NCBI GenBank assembly: GCA_011050235.1
Contig: DRGC01000063.1
Coordinates: 1 to 55,996, forward strand
DNA from: Phycisphaerae bacterium
GTDB taxonomy: Bacteria; Planctomycetota; Phycisphaerae; SM23-33
Direction of reading: 5' to 3'
DNA length: 55,996 nt
The position numbers and the translations under genes are program-made. Each line of letters starts with the position of its first letter. Position 1 is the stretch's first letter. The notes below the pieces were generated by a model. That model saw only the letters and a program-made list of their open reading frames with translations, was not told the DNA's origin and ran no database searches. Positions 27,819 to 36,635 of the stretch are shown one piece after another.

Positions 27819-29147
27819 ATGACTGAAACGCCGACAGTGGGTGTCGCCCTGGTCGGTTGCGGCACGGTCGGCAGCGCCGTCGCCCGGGGCCTGCTCAGCG
27901 ACCGCGACCTGCTGAGAGGCCGAAGTGGGCTGGACCTGGAGCTTCGACACCTGGTCGATAAGGACTTCTCGCGCGCTCGACAGATCGGCGTCGACAAGGC
28001 CATCTGCCGCAAGACGCTCGACGAGGCGCTGGGCGACGCCGACACGCAGATCGTCGTCGAGCTGGTCGGCGGGGACACCTTCGCCAAGCAGTGCGTCGAG
28101 CACTCCCTCCGCGCCGGCAAGAGCGTGGTCACCGCCAACAAGGCGCTGCTGGCCAAGCACGGGGCCGAGCTGTTTGCGCTGGCCCGCGCCAACGGCGTCT
28201 GCATCGCCTTCGAGGGCAGTTGCCTCGGCGGCGTGCCCGTGATCGGTTCGCTGCTGAACGGCCTGATCGCCAACAACGTCGAGGCGCTGGTCGGCATCGT
28301 CAACGGGACGTGCAATTACATTCTCACGAATATGTCGCGCCACGGCGCCGACTACCGCGCGGTGCTCCGGGAGGCCCAGCAGACGGGCCTGGCGGAGATG
28401 GACCCCACACTGGACGTCAGCGGCGGGGATTCCGCCCACAAGCTGGCGATCCTGGCGGCGCTGGCGTTCGGGCGGCGGGTCGATCTGGAGACGATCACGG
28501 TCGAGGGCATCGAGTCGCTGCAGGTCGAGGACATCCGCTTCGGCGACGAGCTGGGCTACGTGGTCAAGCTGCTGGCGATCGCCTCACGGCAGGGCGAGGC
28601 CATCAGCCTGCGCGTGCACCCGGCCTTTATTCGGCGGGACCATCCGCTGGCCCGCGTGGACGGGCCGTTCAACGCCGTGTGCATTTACGGCCACGTCGTC
28701 GGGCATACGATGACCTACGGCCGGGGCGCCGGCGGGCCGGCAACGGCTTCGGCAGTGGTGGCCGATATCGTCGACGTCGCCCTCGGCAACGCCCAGCGGC
28801 GGTTCGAACACCTGGGCGTGTGGCCCGACCTGTGCGAACCGGCCAAGGTCGTCCCCAACGACGACATCCGCAGCCGATACTACCTGCACGTGACCTGCGC
28901 CGATTCGCCCGACGTGCTCGCGCAGATCGCCCACGTGCTGGGCGCGCACGACATCGGCATCGCCAGCGTCCTGCAGCACGAGCCGCTCACGCCCGGCTCG
29001 CAGGCCGTGCCGCTGGTCATCACGACCTATGAAGCCGCCGAAGGCAACCTCACAGGGGCCCTGAAGGAAATCGACGCCCTGCCGGTCACCAAGCGGCGAA
29101 CGTTCTTTATTCGCATCGTGGACGAACACCCCGAGCCGCAATTCTGA
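27819..29147 (+). CDS. hom: homoserine dehydrogenase
   Basis: The 442-residue enzyme reduces aspartate semialdehyde to homoserine. It has the dinucleotide-binding loop 'VALVGCGTVGSAVARGL' (about 6-22), 'VVTANKALLAKHG', 'GIVNGTCNYILT' and 'AGLAEMDPTLDVSGGDSAHKLAILAALAFG' in the order expected for the family, with the catalytic Asp/Lys region around 'DVSGGDSAHKL'. The C-terminal 90 residues ('YYLHVTCADSPDVLAQIAHVLGAHDIGIASV') form an ACT domain, which usually senses threonine. AGGAG lies seven bases before the ATG. The next two genes complete the path to threonine. Confidence 0.96.
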   Translation: MTETPTVGVALVGCGTVGSAVARGLLSDRDLLRGRSGLDLELRHLVDKDFSRARQIGVDKAICRKTLDEALGDADTQIVVELVGGDTFAKQCVEHSLRAGKSVVTANKALLAKHGAELFALARANGVCIAFEGSCLGGVPVIGSLLNGLIANNVEALVGIVNGTCNYILTNMSRHGADYRAVLREAQQTGLAEMDPTLDVSGGDSAHKLAILAALAFGRRVDLETITVEGIESLQVEDIRFGDELGYVVKLLAIASRQGEAISLRVHPAFIRRDHPLARVDGPFNAVCIYGHVVGHTMTYGRGAGGPATASAVVADIVDVALGNAQRRFEHLGVWPDLCEPAKVVPNDDIRSRYYLHVTCADSPDVLAQIAHVLGAHDIGIASVLQHEPLTPGSQAVPLVITTYEAAEGNLTGALKEIDALPVTKRRTFFIRIVDEHPEPQF

Positions 29148-29169
29148 CCGGGCCGGTGAGATTCCAGCC

Positions 29170-30354
29170 ATGAAGTACGCCATTGTCATTCCCGACGGCG
29201 CCGCCGACCGTCCGCTGGCTGAGCTGGACGGGCGAACGCCGCTGCAGGCGGCCGACAAACCCACGATCGATTCACTGGCGGCGACGGGGCGCGTGGGGCG
29301 CGTGAGCAACGTGCCGCAAGGCTACCCCCCCGGCAGCGACGTGGCCATCCTCTCGCTGTTCGGCTACGACGTGACGGAGTGCTACACCGGCCGGGCCCCG
29401 CTGGAAGCCGCCGCCCAGGGCCTGACCGTCGCCGACGACGAGTGGGTGTTCCGCTGCAACCTCGTCACGCTGGCCGGCGGCACGATGGTCGACTACTGCA
29501 GCGGCCACATCTCCACCGACGAAGCCCGGCCCATCATCGAATCGCTCAGCGCCCAACTCGCCGGCCATGGCGTGCGGTTTCACGTCGGCGTCGGCTATCG
29601 CCACCTGATGATCTGCACCGGCCAGTTCGACCTCGAACTGACACCGCCACACGACATCACGGGCAAGCCCTTCGCGCCGCATCTGCCAAAGGGCCTGGGC
29701 GGCGAGCAGTTGGTCACACTGATGCAAGCCAGTCAGGCCGTCCTGGCCGACCACCCCGTCACCGCCGCGCGGCAAGCCGCCGGCAAGCACACCGCCACCA
29801 GCATCTGGCTGTGGGGTTACGGCAAGATGCCCACGCTCCAGCCGTTCGCCGAGCGGTTCGGCGTTTCGGCGGCTGTGATCACGGCGGTCGACCTGGTGCG
29901 CGGCATCGCGACGTTGACGGGCATGGACCGTATCGAGGTCGCCGGGGCGACGGGTTACATCGACACCGACTACGCGGGCAAAGGGGCTGCCGCCGTCGCC
30001 GCCCTGGACGACCACGACCTGATCATCGTCCACGTCGAGGCGCCGGACGAGTGCGGCCACAACGGCCTGGCGGCCGAGAAGACCGACGCCATCGGCCAGA
30101 TCGACCGCCACGTGGTCGCCCCGCTGCTGAAGCGACTGCAAGGCGAGCCGGGCGGATGGCGGATGGCCATTCTGCCCGACCACCCGACACCGTGCGGCAT
30201 CAAGACCCACACGGCCGACCCCGTGCCGCTTGTGCTGGCCGGCAGCGACGTGGGGACTGACGCGTTGACGACATTCGACGAGGCCGCGGCGGCCGCGAGC
30301 GACCTGGCCATCGGCCCGGGTGAACTGATGGGCATGCTGCTCAAGACACGTTAA
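29170..30354 (+). CDS. ApgM-like alkaline phosphatase superfamily enzyme, probably homoserine kinase
   Basis: The 394-residue protein has the layout of archaeal-type cofactor-independent phosphoglycerate mutase (ApgM): '[16 protein letters not shown]' with an early metal-binding Asp, '[16 protein letters not shown]' with the active-site Ser, '[12 protein letters not shown]' and '[20 protein letters not shown]' with metal ligands. It lies between hom and thrC, and no classical thrB is present. A branch of this family is known as a proposed homoserine kinase (TIGR02535), with genetic support reported in other bacteria. I therefore infer that it phosphorylates homoserine rather than acting in glycolysis. 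The gap to hom is 22 bases with GGTGAG before the ATG. Confidence 0.85.
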   Translation: MKYAIVIPDGAADRPLAELDGRTPLQAADKPTIDSLAATGRVGRVSNVPQGYPPGSDVAILSLFGYDVTECYTGRAPLEAAAQGLTVADDEWVFRCNLVTLAGGTMVDYCSGHISTDEARPIIESLSAQLAGHGVRFHVGVGYRHLMICTGQFDLELTPPHDITGKPFAPHLPKGLGGEQLVTLMQASQAVLADHPVTAARQAAGKHTATSIWLWGYGKMPTLQPFAERFGVSAAVITAVDLVRGIATLTGMDRIEVAGATGYIDTDYAGKGAAAVAALDDHDLIIVHVEAPDECGHNGLAAEKTDAIGQIDRHVVAPLLKRLQGEPGGWRMAILPDHPTPCGIKTHTADPVPLVLAGSDVGTDALTTFDEAAAAASDLAIGPGELMGMLLKTR

Positions 30355-30364
30355 GATGGTAACC

Positions 30365-31744
30365 ATGGCCGACAAGCCCGCCCACCAACAGTGCATCAAC
30401 GTCCGCTGCCAAGCGACCTTCGATATCGCCGAAGCGCTGGTGGCCTGTCCCACGTGCGACAGCCTGCTGGACGTGAAGTACGACTGGGACAAGGTGCACC
30501 TGCCCAAGACTCTTTCGGACTTCAACAAGCGATGGGCGAGGCGCGACAGGATGCTGGACTTTTCCGGCGTCTGGCGGTTCCGCGAACTGCTGGATTTCTG
30601 CGACGACCGCTACAAGGTCTCCCAGGGCGAAGGCCAGACGCTGCTGCAGCGCTGCGACGGCGTGGGCCAATACGTTGGCCTCAAACAAGGCGGCCTGTTC
30701 CTGCAATACGAGGGGCTCAACCCGTCGGGGTCGTTCAAGGACAACGGCATGACGGCTGCCTTCAGCCACGCGTCCATGATTGGGGCCAAACGCGTCTGCT
30801 GCGCATCGACGGGCAACACGTCGGCATCGCTGGCGCGCTACGCGTCGGCGGCGGGAATGGAGGCGATCGTGTTCGTCGGCTCGGGGCGGATCGCCTTCGG
30901 CAAGCTGGCCCAGGCCCTGGATTACGGGGCGCGGACGTTCCAGATCGCCGGCGATTTCGACGACTGCATGGCCCGGGTCAAAGAGGCGACCGCGGCGCTG
31001 GGCCTTTACCTGGTCAACAGCGTCAACCCGTTCCGCCTGGAAGGCCAAAAGGCCATCATGCTCCGCGTGCTGGAGGGGCTGGGCTGGGACGTGCCCGACT
31101 GGATCGTCGTGCCTGGGGGGAACCTGGGCAACAGCTCCAGCTTCGGCAAGATGTTCGGCGAACTGAAGGAACTGGGCCTGATCCCCCGCATCCCGCGGCT
31201 GGCCGTGATCAATTCGTCCGGCGCGCCGACGCTGGATCGACTGGTCAACGAGAAGAAGCTGACCTACAACGGCGGCGAGTTCGACCGGCAGGTCATTGTC
31301 GACGACTTCAAGTGGCAGGACGACACGAACACCAAGCCGCACACCATCGCCAGCGCGATCGAGATCTCCAAGCCCGTCAACACCACCAAGTGCCTACGGG
31401 CGCTGGAGATTTGCGACGGCGTGGTGCGTCAGGTCCCGGACTTCGAGATCATGGACGCCAAGGCCCAGGTCGGCCGGCATGGGCTGGGCTGCGAACCGGC
31501 ATCGGCGGCCTCGGTAGCTGGCGCCCGGCTGCTGGTCGAACAAGGTGTCATCGACCGCGATGCCCGCGTGGTCTGCATCCTGACCGGCCATCCGCTGAAG
31601 GACCCCAACGCCTCGGTCGGCTACCACACAGGCCAGTACGATCCGGACCACCAAGTCGAAGGCGAGCGCCTCTACGCGAACATGCCGATCCCGGTCGCCA
31701 ACGACCTGGACAAGATCGTCGAGGCCATTGAGACGAAGGCGTAG
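30365..31744 (+). CDS. thrC: threonine synthase
   Basis: The 459-residue PLP enzyme converts O-phosphohomoserine to threonine. An N-terminal zinc-ribbon-like segment has cysteines at 10, 15, 28 and 31 ('[10 protein letters not shown]', 'VACPTCDSL'). The PLP lysine is Lys125 in '[11 protein letters not shown]', followed by '[16 protein letters not shown]' and the phosphate-binding '[16 protein letters not shown]'. These match the threonine synthase family. It starts 10 bases after the kinase-like gene. An in-frame ATG at 30356 would add three residues; 30365 has better spacing to 'GATGG'. It closes the operon, and the convergent protease gene begins 35 bases later. Confidence 0.95.
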   Translation: MADKPAHQQCINVRCQATFDIAEALVACPTCDSLLDVKYDWDKVHLPKTLSDFNKRWARRDRMLDFSGVWRFRELLDFCDDRYKVSQGEGQTLLQRCDGVGQYVGLKQGGLFLQYEGLNPSGSFKDNGMTAAFSHASMIGAKRVCCASTGNTSASLARYASAAGMEAIVFVGSGRIAFGKLAQALDYGARTFQIAGDFDDCMARVKEATAALGLYLVNSVNPFRLEGQKAIMLRVLEGLGWDVPDWIVVPGGNLGNSSSFGKMFGELKELGLIPRIPRLAVINSSGAPTLDRLVNEKKLTYNGGEFDRQVIVDDFKWQDDTNTKPHTIASAIEISKPVNTTKCLRALEICDGVVRQVPDFEIMDAKAQVGRHGLGCEPASAASVAGARLLVEQGVIDRDARVVCILTGHPLKDPNASVGYHTGQYDPDHQVEGERLYANMPIPVANDLDKIVEAIETKA

Positions 31745-31779
31745 ACCAAGAAGTGCAGAGCGTCAGGGGGCGTTTGGCC

Positions 31780-32652
31780 CTACGGGCGTCTGGCGCGACG
31801 TCGTCGCAGCACGGCCACCCCGCCGATCAGCAGCAAGCCCAGCGTCGCCGGCTCGGGGGTGGGGTAGGCATCGCCGTCGATGGCGCGAAACATGGCGTGA
31901 CGCTCCATGAAGCCATAGAGCGAGTACCCGTAGCCGCTGTCGCCCCAGTCGGTGCCCCAACTGTTTTTGACGATCCAGTAGCCGCCGGCGTTGAGGGAGG
32001 GGTCGTCGACAAAGCCCACGACCGCGACCGCATGGTCCACCCAACTCCACTCGGGCAACTCGGGCTCGACGTCGCCGGGGAACCAGAAATCCTCGTCAAT
32101 GGTCAGGGCCGCCGTTAAAGGCCCATACAGTTGCAGCATCACCTTGAGCATGGGGGTGCTCGTGCTGGGGCTGCCTTCATAACTGGTGATCCCATACGTG
32201 CGGTTCTCCCAGCCGGGCGTCAACGGCCAGCCTTCGGAAGGGGCTTCCTCACCGGCGTAGGGAAGCTCGGCCTCGGTGACCACGCCGGTGTCCTGGAAGA
32301 ACTGAAACGAGTCCACCGGCCAGCCACCCGTGATGTCGCCCCCGCCGTTGGGGTCGGAGACAAGGTGCTGCTCGGACAGGTCAGGGTTCCAGTCGGGATT
32401 GTCGGCGGAGATTTCGAGTTTGGCCTCCAGCGCCCCGATGGCGGCGAACGCCCAGCACGTCCCGGCCGGCCCCTGGTTGCGGATCGGCGTGGTGTAGTCC
32501 TTACCGTCCACGTCGCGCCAGTCGAACGTCCCATCAAGGATCCAGCCAAAGGCGAACTGGCACGGCAGCGCGACAGTCAGCACAACCGCGCAGACCGCCA
32601 GCGCACCAGCAAAACGCGCAGAACAGCAACGAACGACGTTCGACTGTTTCAC
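31780..32652 (-). CDS. papain-like (C1) cysteine protease with PEP-CTERM tail
   Basis: The 290-residue product has an N-terminal signal peptide (about 12-36), then a C1-family core: Gln60 and Cys66 in 'IRNQGPAGTCWAFAAIGALE', 'LSEQHLVS', His207 in 'WVDHAVAVVGF', and Asn230 in 'YWIVKNSWGTDWGDSGYGY'. The catalytic set is complete and no propeptide is visible between signal and core. The C terminus 'PEPATLGLLLIGGVAVLRRRRARR' is a PEP-CTERM signal: Pro-Glu-Pro, a membrane helix and an arginine cluster, which exosortases recognise and process. The start is GTG with AGGAG nine bases ahead. A protease anchored or released by sorting could process surface proteins. Confidence 0.92.
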   Translation of the reverse strand: MKQSNVVRCCSARFAGALAVCAVVLTVALPCQFAFGWILDGTFDWRDVDGKDYTTPIRNQGPAGTCWAFAAIGALEAKLEISADNPDWNPDLSEQHLVSDPNGGGDITGGWPVDSFQFFQDTGVVTEAELPYAGEEAPSEGWPLTPGWENRTYGITSYEGSPSTSTPMLKVMLQLYGPLTAALTIDEDFWFPGDVEPELPEWSWVDHAVAVVGFVDDPSLNAGGYWIVKNSWGTDWGDSGYGYSLYGFMERHAMFRAIDGDAYPTPEPATLGLLLIGGVAVLRRRRARRP

Positions 32653-32754
32653 CAGCCCAACTCCTCAATCGAGCAGGCCCTCCCGGATCCCGCCGCCTGC
32701 CAACGCACACGTTGGCCGACAGCACATTGGCCTGCAACCACTTGGGTACTTCGT

Positions 32755-32783
32755 ATTATCCGCTATTACCCCCTTTTTGTCAA
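32755..32783 (-). promoter_or_regulatory. promoter of the PEP-CTERM protease (TTGACA-N17-GATAAT)
   Basis: On the minus strand a perfect TTGACA (32783-32778), a 17-base spacer and GATAAT (32760-32755) form a strong promoter. The leader is about 95 bases. Confidence 0.65.
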
Positions 32784-32865
32784 TGGTTATCGCCTTCGAG
32801 GCGAGCCGGTTCGCCGACGACAGGGCTTGTATCAACGAGGCTCGACCGCTGCGGCGGGCGATGCG

Positions 32866-33639
32866 TCAGGCCTCGTCCCACTGCCGGCGGAACTCGGCCA
32901 GCGATGCGGGGGCCTCGGCCTGCATGTCGCCCCAGCCGCACTCGAGGCTGATCGCGCCGTCGTAGCCGATGTCCTTGAGCGCCTTGAGGACCGGGCGGAA
33001 GTCATCGCCGGCGGCGCCGGGGGCTGTGCGCTCTTGCTTCTCGGCGGTGTGGCAGTGCTGCAGCAGATCGCCCGCCTGGCGGATGGTGTCGGGCGACTCG
33101 CCGTCGCAGGCCATGTGGTAAAAGTCGGCCAGCACGCGGACGTTGGGGTGATTGACCGCCCGGGCGAGATCGGCGCCTTCGGTGACGGTGTTGATGATGT
33201 TGCACTCGGCGACCTGCAACGGCTCGATGACGATCGTCACGCCACAGACATCGGCGATGGGCCCCCACCGCTTCAGGTGCGCGGTCAGCTGGTCGAAGGC
33301 GGCGGCCTTGTCGAAACCGTCCGGCACGCCTCGCGAGCCGCCCGAGCCAAACACGATGATCTTGATGCCGACGCGCTGGGCCCGGGAGAAGACCGTCCAG
33401 ATGTACTCGTCCAAAGCGGCCCCGTCCACGTCAGGCCCGGTGGATTTCAGATCGCCGGGGATAAAGCAGTTGGCGGCGATCACGGGCGCGACGGCTGCGG
33501 CGCACTTGGCCAGGGCCGCCTCGAAGGCCGCCTCGTCCTGGCGCGGGCACAGGGCCCCGCCGACGGATTCCTCGATGTAGTCCAGCCCCTCCGGCAGCGC
33601 GGACAGCGCATCGGCAGCGGTGCAGATTCCGAGCTTCAT
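32866..33639 (-). CDS. sugar phosphate isomerase/epimerase-like TIM-barrel protein
   Basis: The 257-residue protein fits the xylose-isomerase-like TIM-barrel family (AP endonuclease 2 fold). It begins 'MKLGICTAADALSALPEGLDYIEESV', has 'VFGSGGSRGVPDGFD', the metal-ligand Glu in 'VTIVIEPLQVAECNIINTV', 'VRVLADFYHMACDGE', the His in 'LQHCHTAEKQER' and a last Glu in 'GAISLECGW'. These are the usual metal positions for this family. The gene lies 32 bases downstream of a UroD-like gene on the same strand and is probably cotranscribed. The substrate is probably a sugar or polyol but cannot be specified. Confidence 0.85.
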   Translation of the reverse strand: MKLGICTAADALSALPEGLDYIEESVGGALCPRQDEAAFEAALAKCAAAVAPVIAANCFIPGDLKSTGPDVDGAALDEYIWTVFSRAQRVGIKIIVFGSGGSRGVPDGFDKAAAFDQLTAHLKRWGPIADVCGVTIVIEPLQVAECNIINTVTEGADLARAVNHPNVRVLADFYHMACDGESPDTIRQAGDLLQHCHTAEKQERTAPGAAGDDFRPVLKALKDIGYDGAISLECGWGDMQAEAPASLAEFRRQWDEA

Positions 33640-33671
33640 GGTCGCGTCCTCGTGCAGGTGCCGGCCGCCTG

Positions 33672-34802
33672 TTACAGCCAGCCTGTCATTTCAGCCAGCA
33701 GCTTGCTGTAGTGGAGAAAGTTCGGCCAGGAGATATCGTGCGGCACGCCGTGGTCGCAGCCGGGGATGAACCCGCCGTCGCGGACGACCGGCTCGATGCG
33801 GCGCAGCTCGTCCTCGATCACCTTGCCGCCCTTGGCGATGCAGCGCTTGTCCACGCCGTTGCTGAAGGCGATATCGTGGCCGAATGTCTTGCGGTATTCG
33901 TTGATGTCATTTCCGGCGGCGACTTCCATGGGCGAGTTGACATTCACGCCGGCCTCGACCCACAGGGCCAGCAGCTCGGCGACGTTGCCGTCGCTGTCGA
34001 CTTCGATAATCTTGGCGCCGGCCTGGATGCACTCTGTGGCCCAGCGCGACCATGCGGGCATGAGGTGCTCCCGGCACATGGCCGGCGAGATCATGCACTT
34101 TTCCTTGTAGGCCATGTCTTCACAGATGAACAGGTGGTCGACCACCCCGGCGTCCAGCGCGGGGGCCATGACCTTGGAAACAAAGTCCGTCCAGAACGCC
34201 GCCATCTCGGCGACGAACTCGGGATCGTCGATCGTCAGCATGCACAGGCCTTCAAAGCCGCACCATTCCCGCAGCTGCCAGAACGGTCCGTGGACGGCCA
34301 GGGCGATGGCGTAATCGCGCTGTTTCATGATCTTGACGCGATCGTCGAAGTCGTCGGGGCAGCGCGTCGGATCGTCGAGACGGTATCGGGTCTTCATGTC
34401 CTCCCAGTCCTCGTGTGTTTCAACGGGACACTTGATCCACCGGCGCGTGACGAAATCCTTCGCCGAGCGCAGATACGACACGTCGAACTCATCGGAAATT
34501 TCGCAGATGTTGCCCTTCCAGTCCTGGCAGATGTAATGTCCGTTCTTATGCTCGAGGACTTTCTCCTCGAACATCGGGTTCATCAGGAAGTTCAGGTCCG
34601 GCCCGGAGTGAGGGACGCCGCTTGGGGCCTCCTGCTCGACGCCGATCTCCTCGCACATGACGTCGAACCAGGCGCGGTCTTCGGGCAGGCCTTCGCTGTG
34701 CCAACGTTTGAGGGTGGACTCCCGCGGGCCGCCTGGGAAAAACGGGATCTTGTCGGGCTTGCCGAACGTCAGGGCTTCGATATAGCGTTCTCTGGAGTTC
34801 AT
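33672..34802 (-). CDS. UroD/MtaA-family protein, first copy
   Basis: The 376-residue protein has the uroporphyrinogen decarboxylase fold but is not a heme enzyme by context. It starts 'MNSRERYIEALTFGKPDKIPFF', has 'CEDMAYKEKCMISPAMCREHLMP' and ends 'GGFIPGCDHGVPHDISWPNFLHYSKLL'. In methyltransferase members such as MtaA, zinc is bound by His-x-Cys and a later Cys. Here the equivalent of His-x-Cys-Gly reads 'EVDSDGN', so the first two ligands are lost, while the later Cys is kept in 'GCDHGV'. Such proteins are common in planctomycetes near sugar genes; a role in handling methylated or sulfated sugars is only a guess. Confidence 0.85.
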   Translation of the reverse strand: MNSRERYIEALTFGKPDKIPFFPGGPRESTLKRWHSEGLPEDRAWFDVMCEEIGVEQEAPSGVPHSGPDLNFLMNPMFEEKVLEHKNGHYICQDWKGNICEISDEFDVSYLRSAKDFVTRRWIKCPVETHEDWEDMKTRYRLDDPTRCPDDFDDRVKIMKQRDYAIALAVHGPFWQLREWCGFEGLCMLTIDDPEFVAEMAAFWTDFVSKVMAPALDAGVVDHLFICEDMAYKEKCMISPAMCREHLMPAWSRWATECIQAGAKIIEVDSDGNVAELLALWVEAGVNVNSPMEVAAGNDINEYRKTFGHDIAFSNGVDKRCIAKGGKVIEDELRRIEPVVRDGGFIPGCDHGVPHDISWPNFLHYSKLLAEMTGWL

Positions 34803-34920
34803 TCACGCCGCCTCAGGAAGTTATCGGATCACGCGTCCTCGCGGGCCGTTCGCTTGGCGCGCAGTTGTCCGTCCGAACGGCCATTCGGCCCTGTTCAATA
34901 ACGCCACAACGCTAGAAAAA

Positions 34921-34949
34921 CAACCACCTTTCACGCGGCGCGGTGGTTG
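34921..34949 (-). terminator. intrinsic terminator reading on the minus strand
   Basis: CAACCACC and GGTGGTTG form a perfect eight-base stem, and on the minus strand it is followed by TTTTT. It lies between the UroD-like gene and the decayed TPR gene. No gene on this strand ends just before it, apart from the PEP-CTERM gene that already has its own terminator at 35320. Confidence 0.6.
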
Positions 34950-34981
34950 ATGCCGATACAGTCTGGCCGGCGGTGGAGTGC

Positions 34982-35304
34982 TATCGGCACTTCGGGCGAG
35001 GTGACGTTCTCAGACAGGAGGGGCGGTACGAAGAGGCGACCGCCGAGTTTCGCAAGGCCCTGTCCTGGCAAGACAAGGCCAACTGGACCAGGCCATCACA
35101 CACTGGCAACGAGCCGTTCAAGCCGATCCGGACCAGGCCACTACGCACACCAGCCTGGGGACCGCCCTGGCCAGACAGGGCCAATCCGGGGCCGGCGCCG
35201 GTGACCTGACCACCCGCCAAGACCCAGCCCACACCAGATCACGGCGGCTGCAATCCGACGGGGGTGGATACGCGGCGGGGCATCTGAGGCAACCCGCTCG
35301 ATGA
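34982..35304 (+). pseudogene. decayed TPR-protein fragment with a frameshift
   Basis: Two pieces of TPR repeat lie in different frames. The first (from 34982) reads 'FGRGDVLRQEGRYEEATAEF' and runs on to 'RKAL'. The second, in the previous frame from 35065, reads 'LARQGQLDQAITHWQRAVQA' then 'DPDQATTHTSLGTALARQGQ', and ends at a stop at 35304. About 15-20 residues expected between them are missing, so both a deletion and a frameshift are present. No start codon with a binding site is evident. It is probably the remains of a larger TPR gene, perhaps like the one at 42188. Confidence 0.7.
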
Positions 35305-35319
35305 GTTCGAAAAAGACAA

Positions 35320-35346
35320 CGGGCGGTCTCTCTCCGAGACCGCCCG
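35320..35346 (-). terminator. intrinsic terminator of the PEP-CTERM gene at 35413-36492
   Basis: CGGGCGGTCTC and GAGACCGCCCG pair perfectly over 11 bases with a five-base loop. On the minus strand the stem is followed by TTGTCTTTTT. It lies 67 bases past the stop codon of the gene. Confidence 0.85.
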
Positions 35347-35412
35347 CTGGTTCTCTACAGTCGGATGCATCCGCTGAAAATACTCAGCCAGCGGCACTCT
35401 CCATCCCTCTAC

Positions 35413-36492
35413 CTACGCCCGTCGACGCAACAGCGCCAGACCGCCCAGGGCCAGCAAACCAATGGTGACAGGCTCTGGTACAGCGGGGTCGGCGATGAAG
35501 CCGAAGTTCGTCTTCAAGATCGCCAGGTCCGTGCCGTCGACGAAAAGGTCGGGGTTGGCGTTGCCGTCCGCATAGCCCATGCCCGGCTGGCCGAACGCGG
35601 TCTTCATCAGCGCCAGGTCCGTGCCATCCACGAAACCGTCCAGATTGAAGTCGCCTCGCCTCGTGCCGAGACGTCCCGAACCATCGGTCAACTCGACGAG
35701 GTTCTCGACGTGCCAAATCATGTCGTCTTCATCGACGTCACCATCGCCATCGGCATCGTAGGTGGCCGGGTCGCCGCCCATGTTGGCGCGGAGAAGGTCG
35801 ACATCATCGGCGTCAACATCCCCATCGTCATCGTAGTCGCCGGGGGTCGTGGCGAGAATTGCCGGGCCGAGGACCGTGCCGTTGGACTGCCCCACGCGGC
35901 GGAGGCTGAGGAGCGTCCAGTTGATGGGGCCGGGCGCGTATGGGTGGACGATACGGAAGGTGAGCAGCAGGCCCTCTACGACCCGGTTCTGAGCGTTGGA
36001 GATGAAGGCCAGGCTCTCACCGTCATCGGCGACCTTTCCTGCCCACATGAACGCCGGGAACGGGCCGTCTGCAACGTACTCGCTGGGTGCATGCCAGGGG
36101 TTGTCCATGGACCAGTCATTGCCTTCCAATATCCAAGGTCCCGTGCCACCGACGGCGTAGGAACCGTAAGCATAACGCTCGTAATAGACGGGCTCATGCG
36201 CTACGTGGAAATCCCACTTCTGGCGCAGCGATCCGGTCCTGCCCCACCCGGACCAAGGCCATTGGTTTTCGATCGCGCTGGCGTCGAAGCCGCTCAGGGT
36301 TACTCTGTCGACCGGAGAAGCATCGCCGTAGACATCGTAAACGTACTCCCACATGCCGGGAAAATCGGCGCCATCGCCCAAGAACGTTGGGTCCTCGGCC
36401 AGCACAATGGTCCCAGGAGAAGCGCCCAAGGCGGCGCCACCTGCGATGGCTAGTGTCGCCAGTACCAGTAATGTCAGAAGTTGTCGTTTCAT
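35413..36492 (-). CDS. exported protein with dockerin-like repeats and PEP-CTERM tail, first copy
   Basis: The 359-residue product has a signal peptide (about 1-24), an unrecognised N-terminal domain rich in Trp, Tyr and Gly ('DFPGMWEYVYDVYGDASP'), and four Asp-rich calcium-binding-like segments in the second half: 'GDYDDDGDVDADDVDLL', 'YDADGDGDVDEDDMIWHVE', 'GDFNLDGFVDGTDLALMKTA', and 'ADGNANPDLFVDGTDLAILK'. These resemble type I dockerin repeats. The end 'VPEPVTIGLLALGGLALLRRRA' is a PEP-CTERM signal. The ATG at 36492 is preceded by AAAGGG. The C-terminal coding DNA is almost identical to that of the gene at 38930-40345, and the N-terminal domains are also related ('GDDFPGMWEYAYS' there). 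Confidence 0.9.
   Translation of the reverse strand: MKRQLLTLLVLATLAIAGGAALGASPGTIVLAEDPTFLGDGADFPGMWEYVYDVYGDASPVDRVTLSGFDASAIENQWPWSGWGRTGSLRQKWDFHVAHEPVYYERYAYGSYAVGGTGPWILEGNDWSMDNPWHAPSEYVADGPFPAFMWAGKVADDGESLAFISNAQNRVVEGLLLTFRIVHPYAPGPINWTLLSLRRVGQSNGTVLGPAILATTPGDYDDDGDVDADDVDLLRANMGGDPATYDADGDGDVDEDDMIWHVENLVELTDGSGRLGTRRGDFNLDGFVDGTDLALMKTAFGQPGMGYADGNANPDLFVDGTDLAILKTNFGFIADPAVPEPVTIGLLALGGLALLRRRA
35444..35544. repeat. 101 bp near-identical block, copy 1 (with 38970-39070)
   Basis: This block matches 38970-39070 with a single A/G difference. It encodes the last dockerin-like segment and the start of the PEP-CTERM tail of two neighbouring genes. The genes differ much more outside it. 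Confidence 0.9.
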
Positions 36493-36606
36493 GATGATAG
36501 TCCCTTTGCCGTAAGCATCTCCATTTCGGATAGACGTGCGTGCGATGACCTTCCTCATATCTTCTGGTAGGCGCGCAGCAGGGACTGTCAGTCCCCATGA
36601 CCTGCC

Positions 36607-36635
36607 AGTGTATCAGGATACTTCCGTCCCGTCAA
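36607..36635 (-). promoter_or_regulatory. promoter of the first dockerin/PEP-CTERM gene (TTGACG-N17-TACACT)
   Basis: On the minus strand TTGACG (36635-36630), a 17-base spacer and TACACT (36612-36607) precede a leader of about 108 bases. A small palindrome GGGACTGTCAGTCCC (36581-36595) lies early in that leader. The promoter sits in the end of a decayed SGNH gene. Confidence 0.6.

Noticed and set aside
28801-28830. GGTTCGAACACC resembling a tRNA T-arm
   Set aside because: It lies inside hom in frame, and no cloverleaf can be formed around it.
29170-30354. Annotation as glycolytic phosphoglycerate mutase
   Set aside because: Family resemblance allows it, but position between hom and thrC and the absence of thrB favour homoserine kinase.
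29272-30528. 418-codon minus-strand open frame opposite the ApgM-like gene
   Set aside because: The plus strand shows metal-binding motifs of a known family and an operon context; the minus translation is unstructured.
32755-32783. AT-rich stretch as a possible Rho-independent terminator on the plus strand
   Set aside because: There is no stem before the T-run; on the minus strand it reads as a good promoter.
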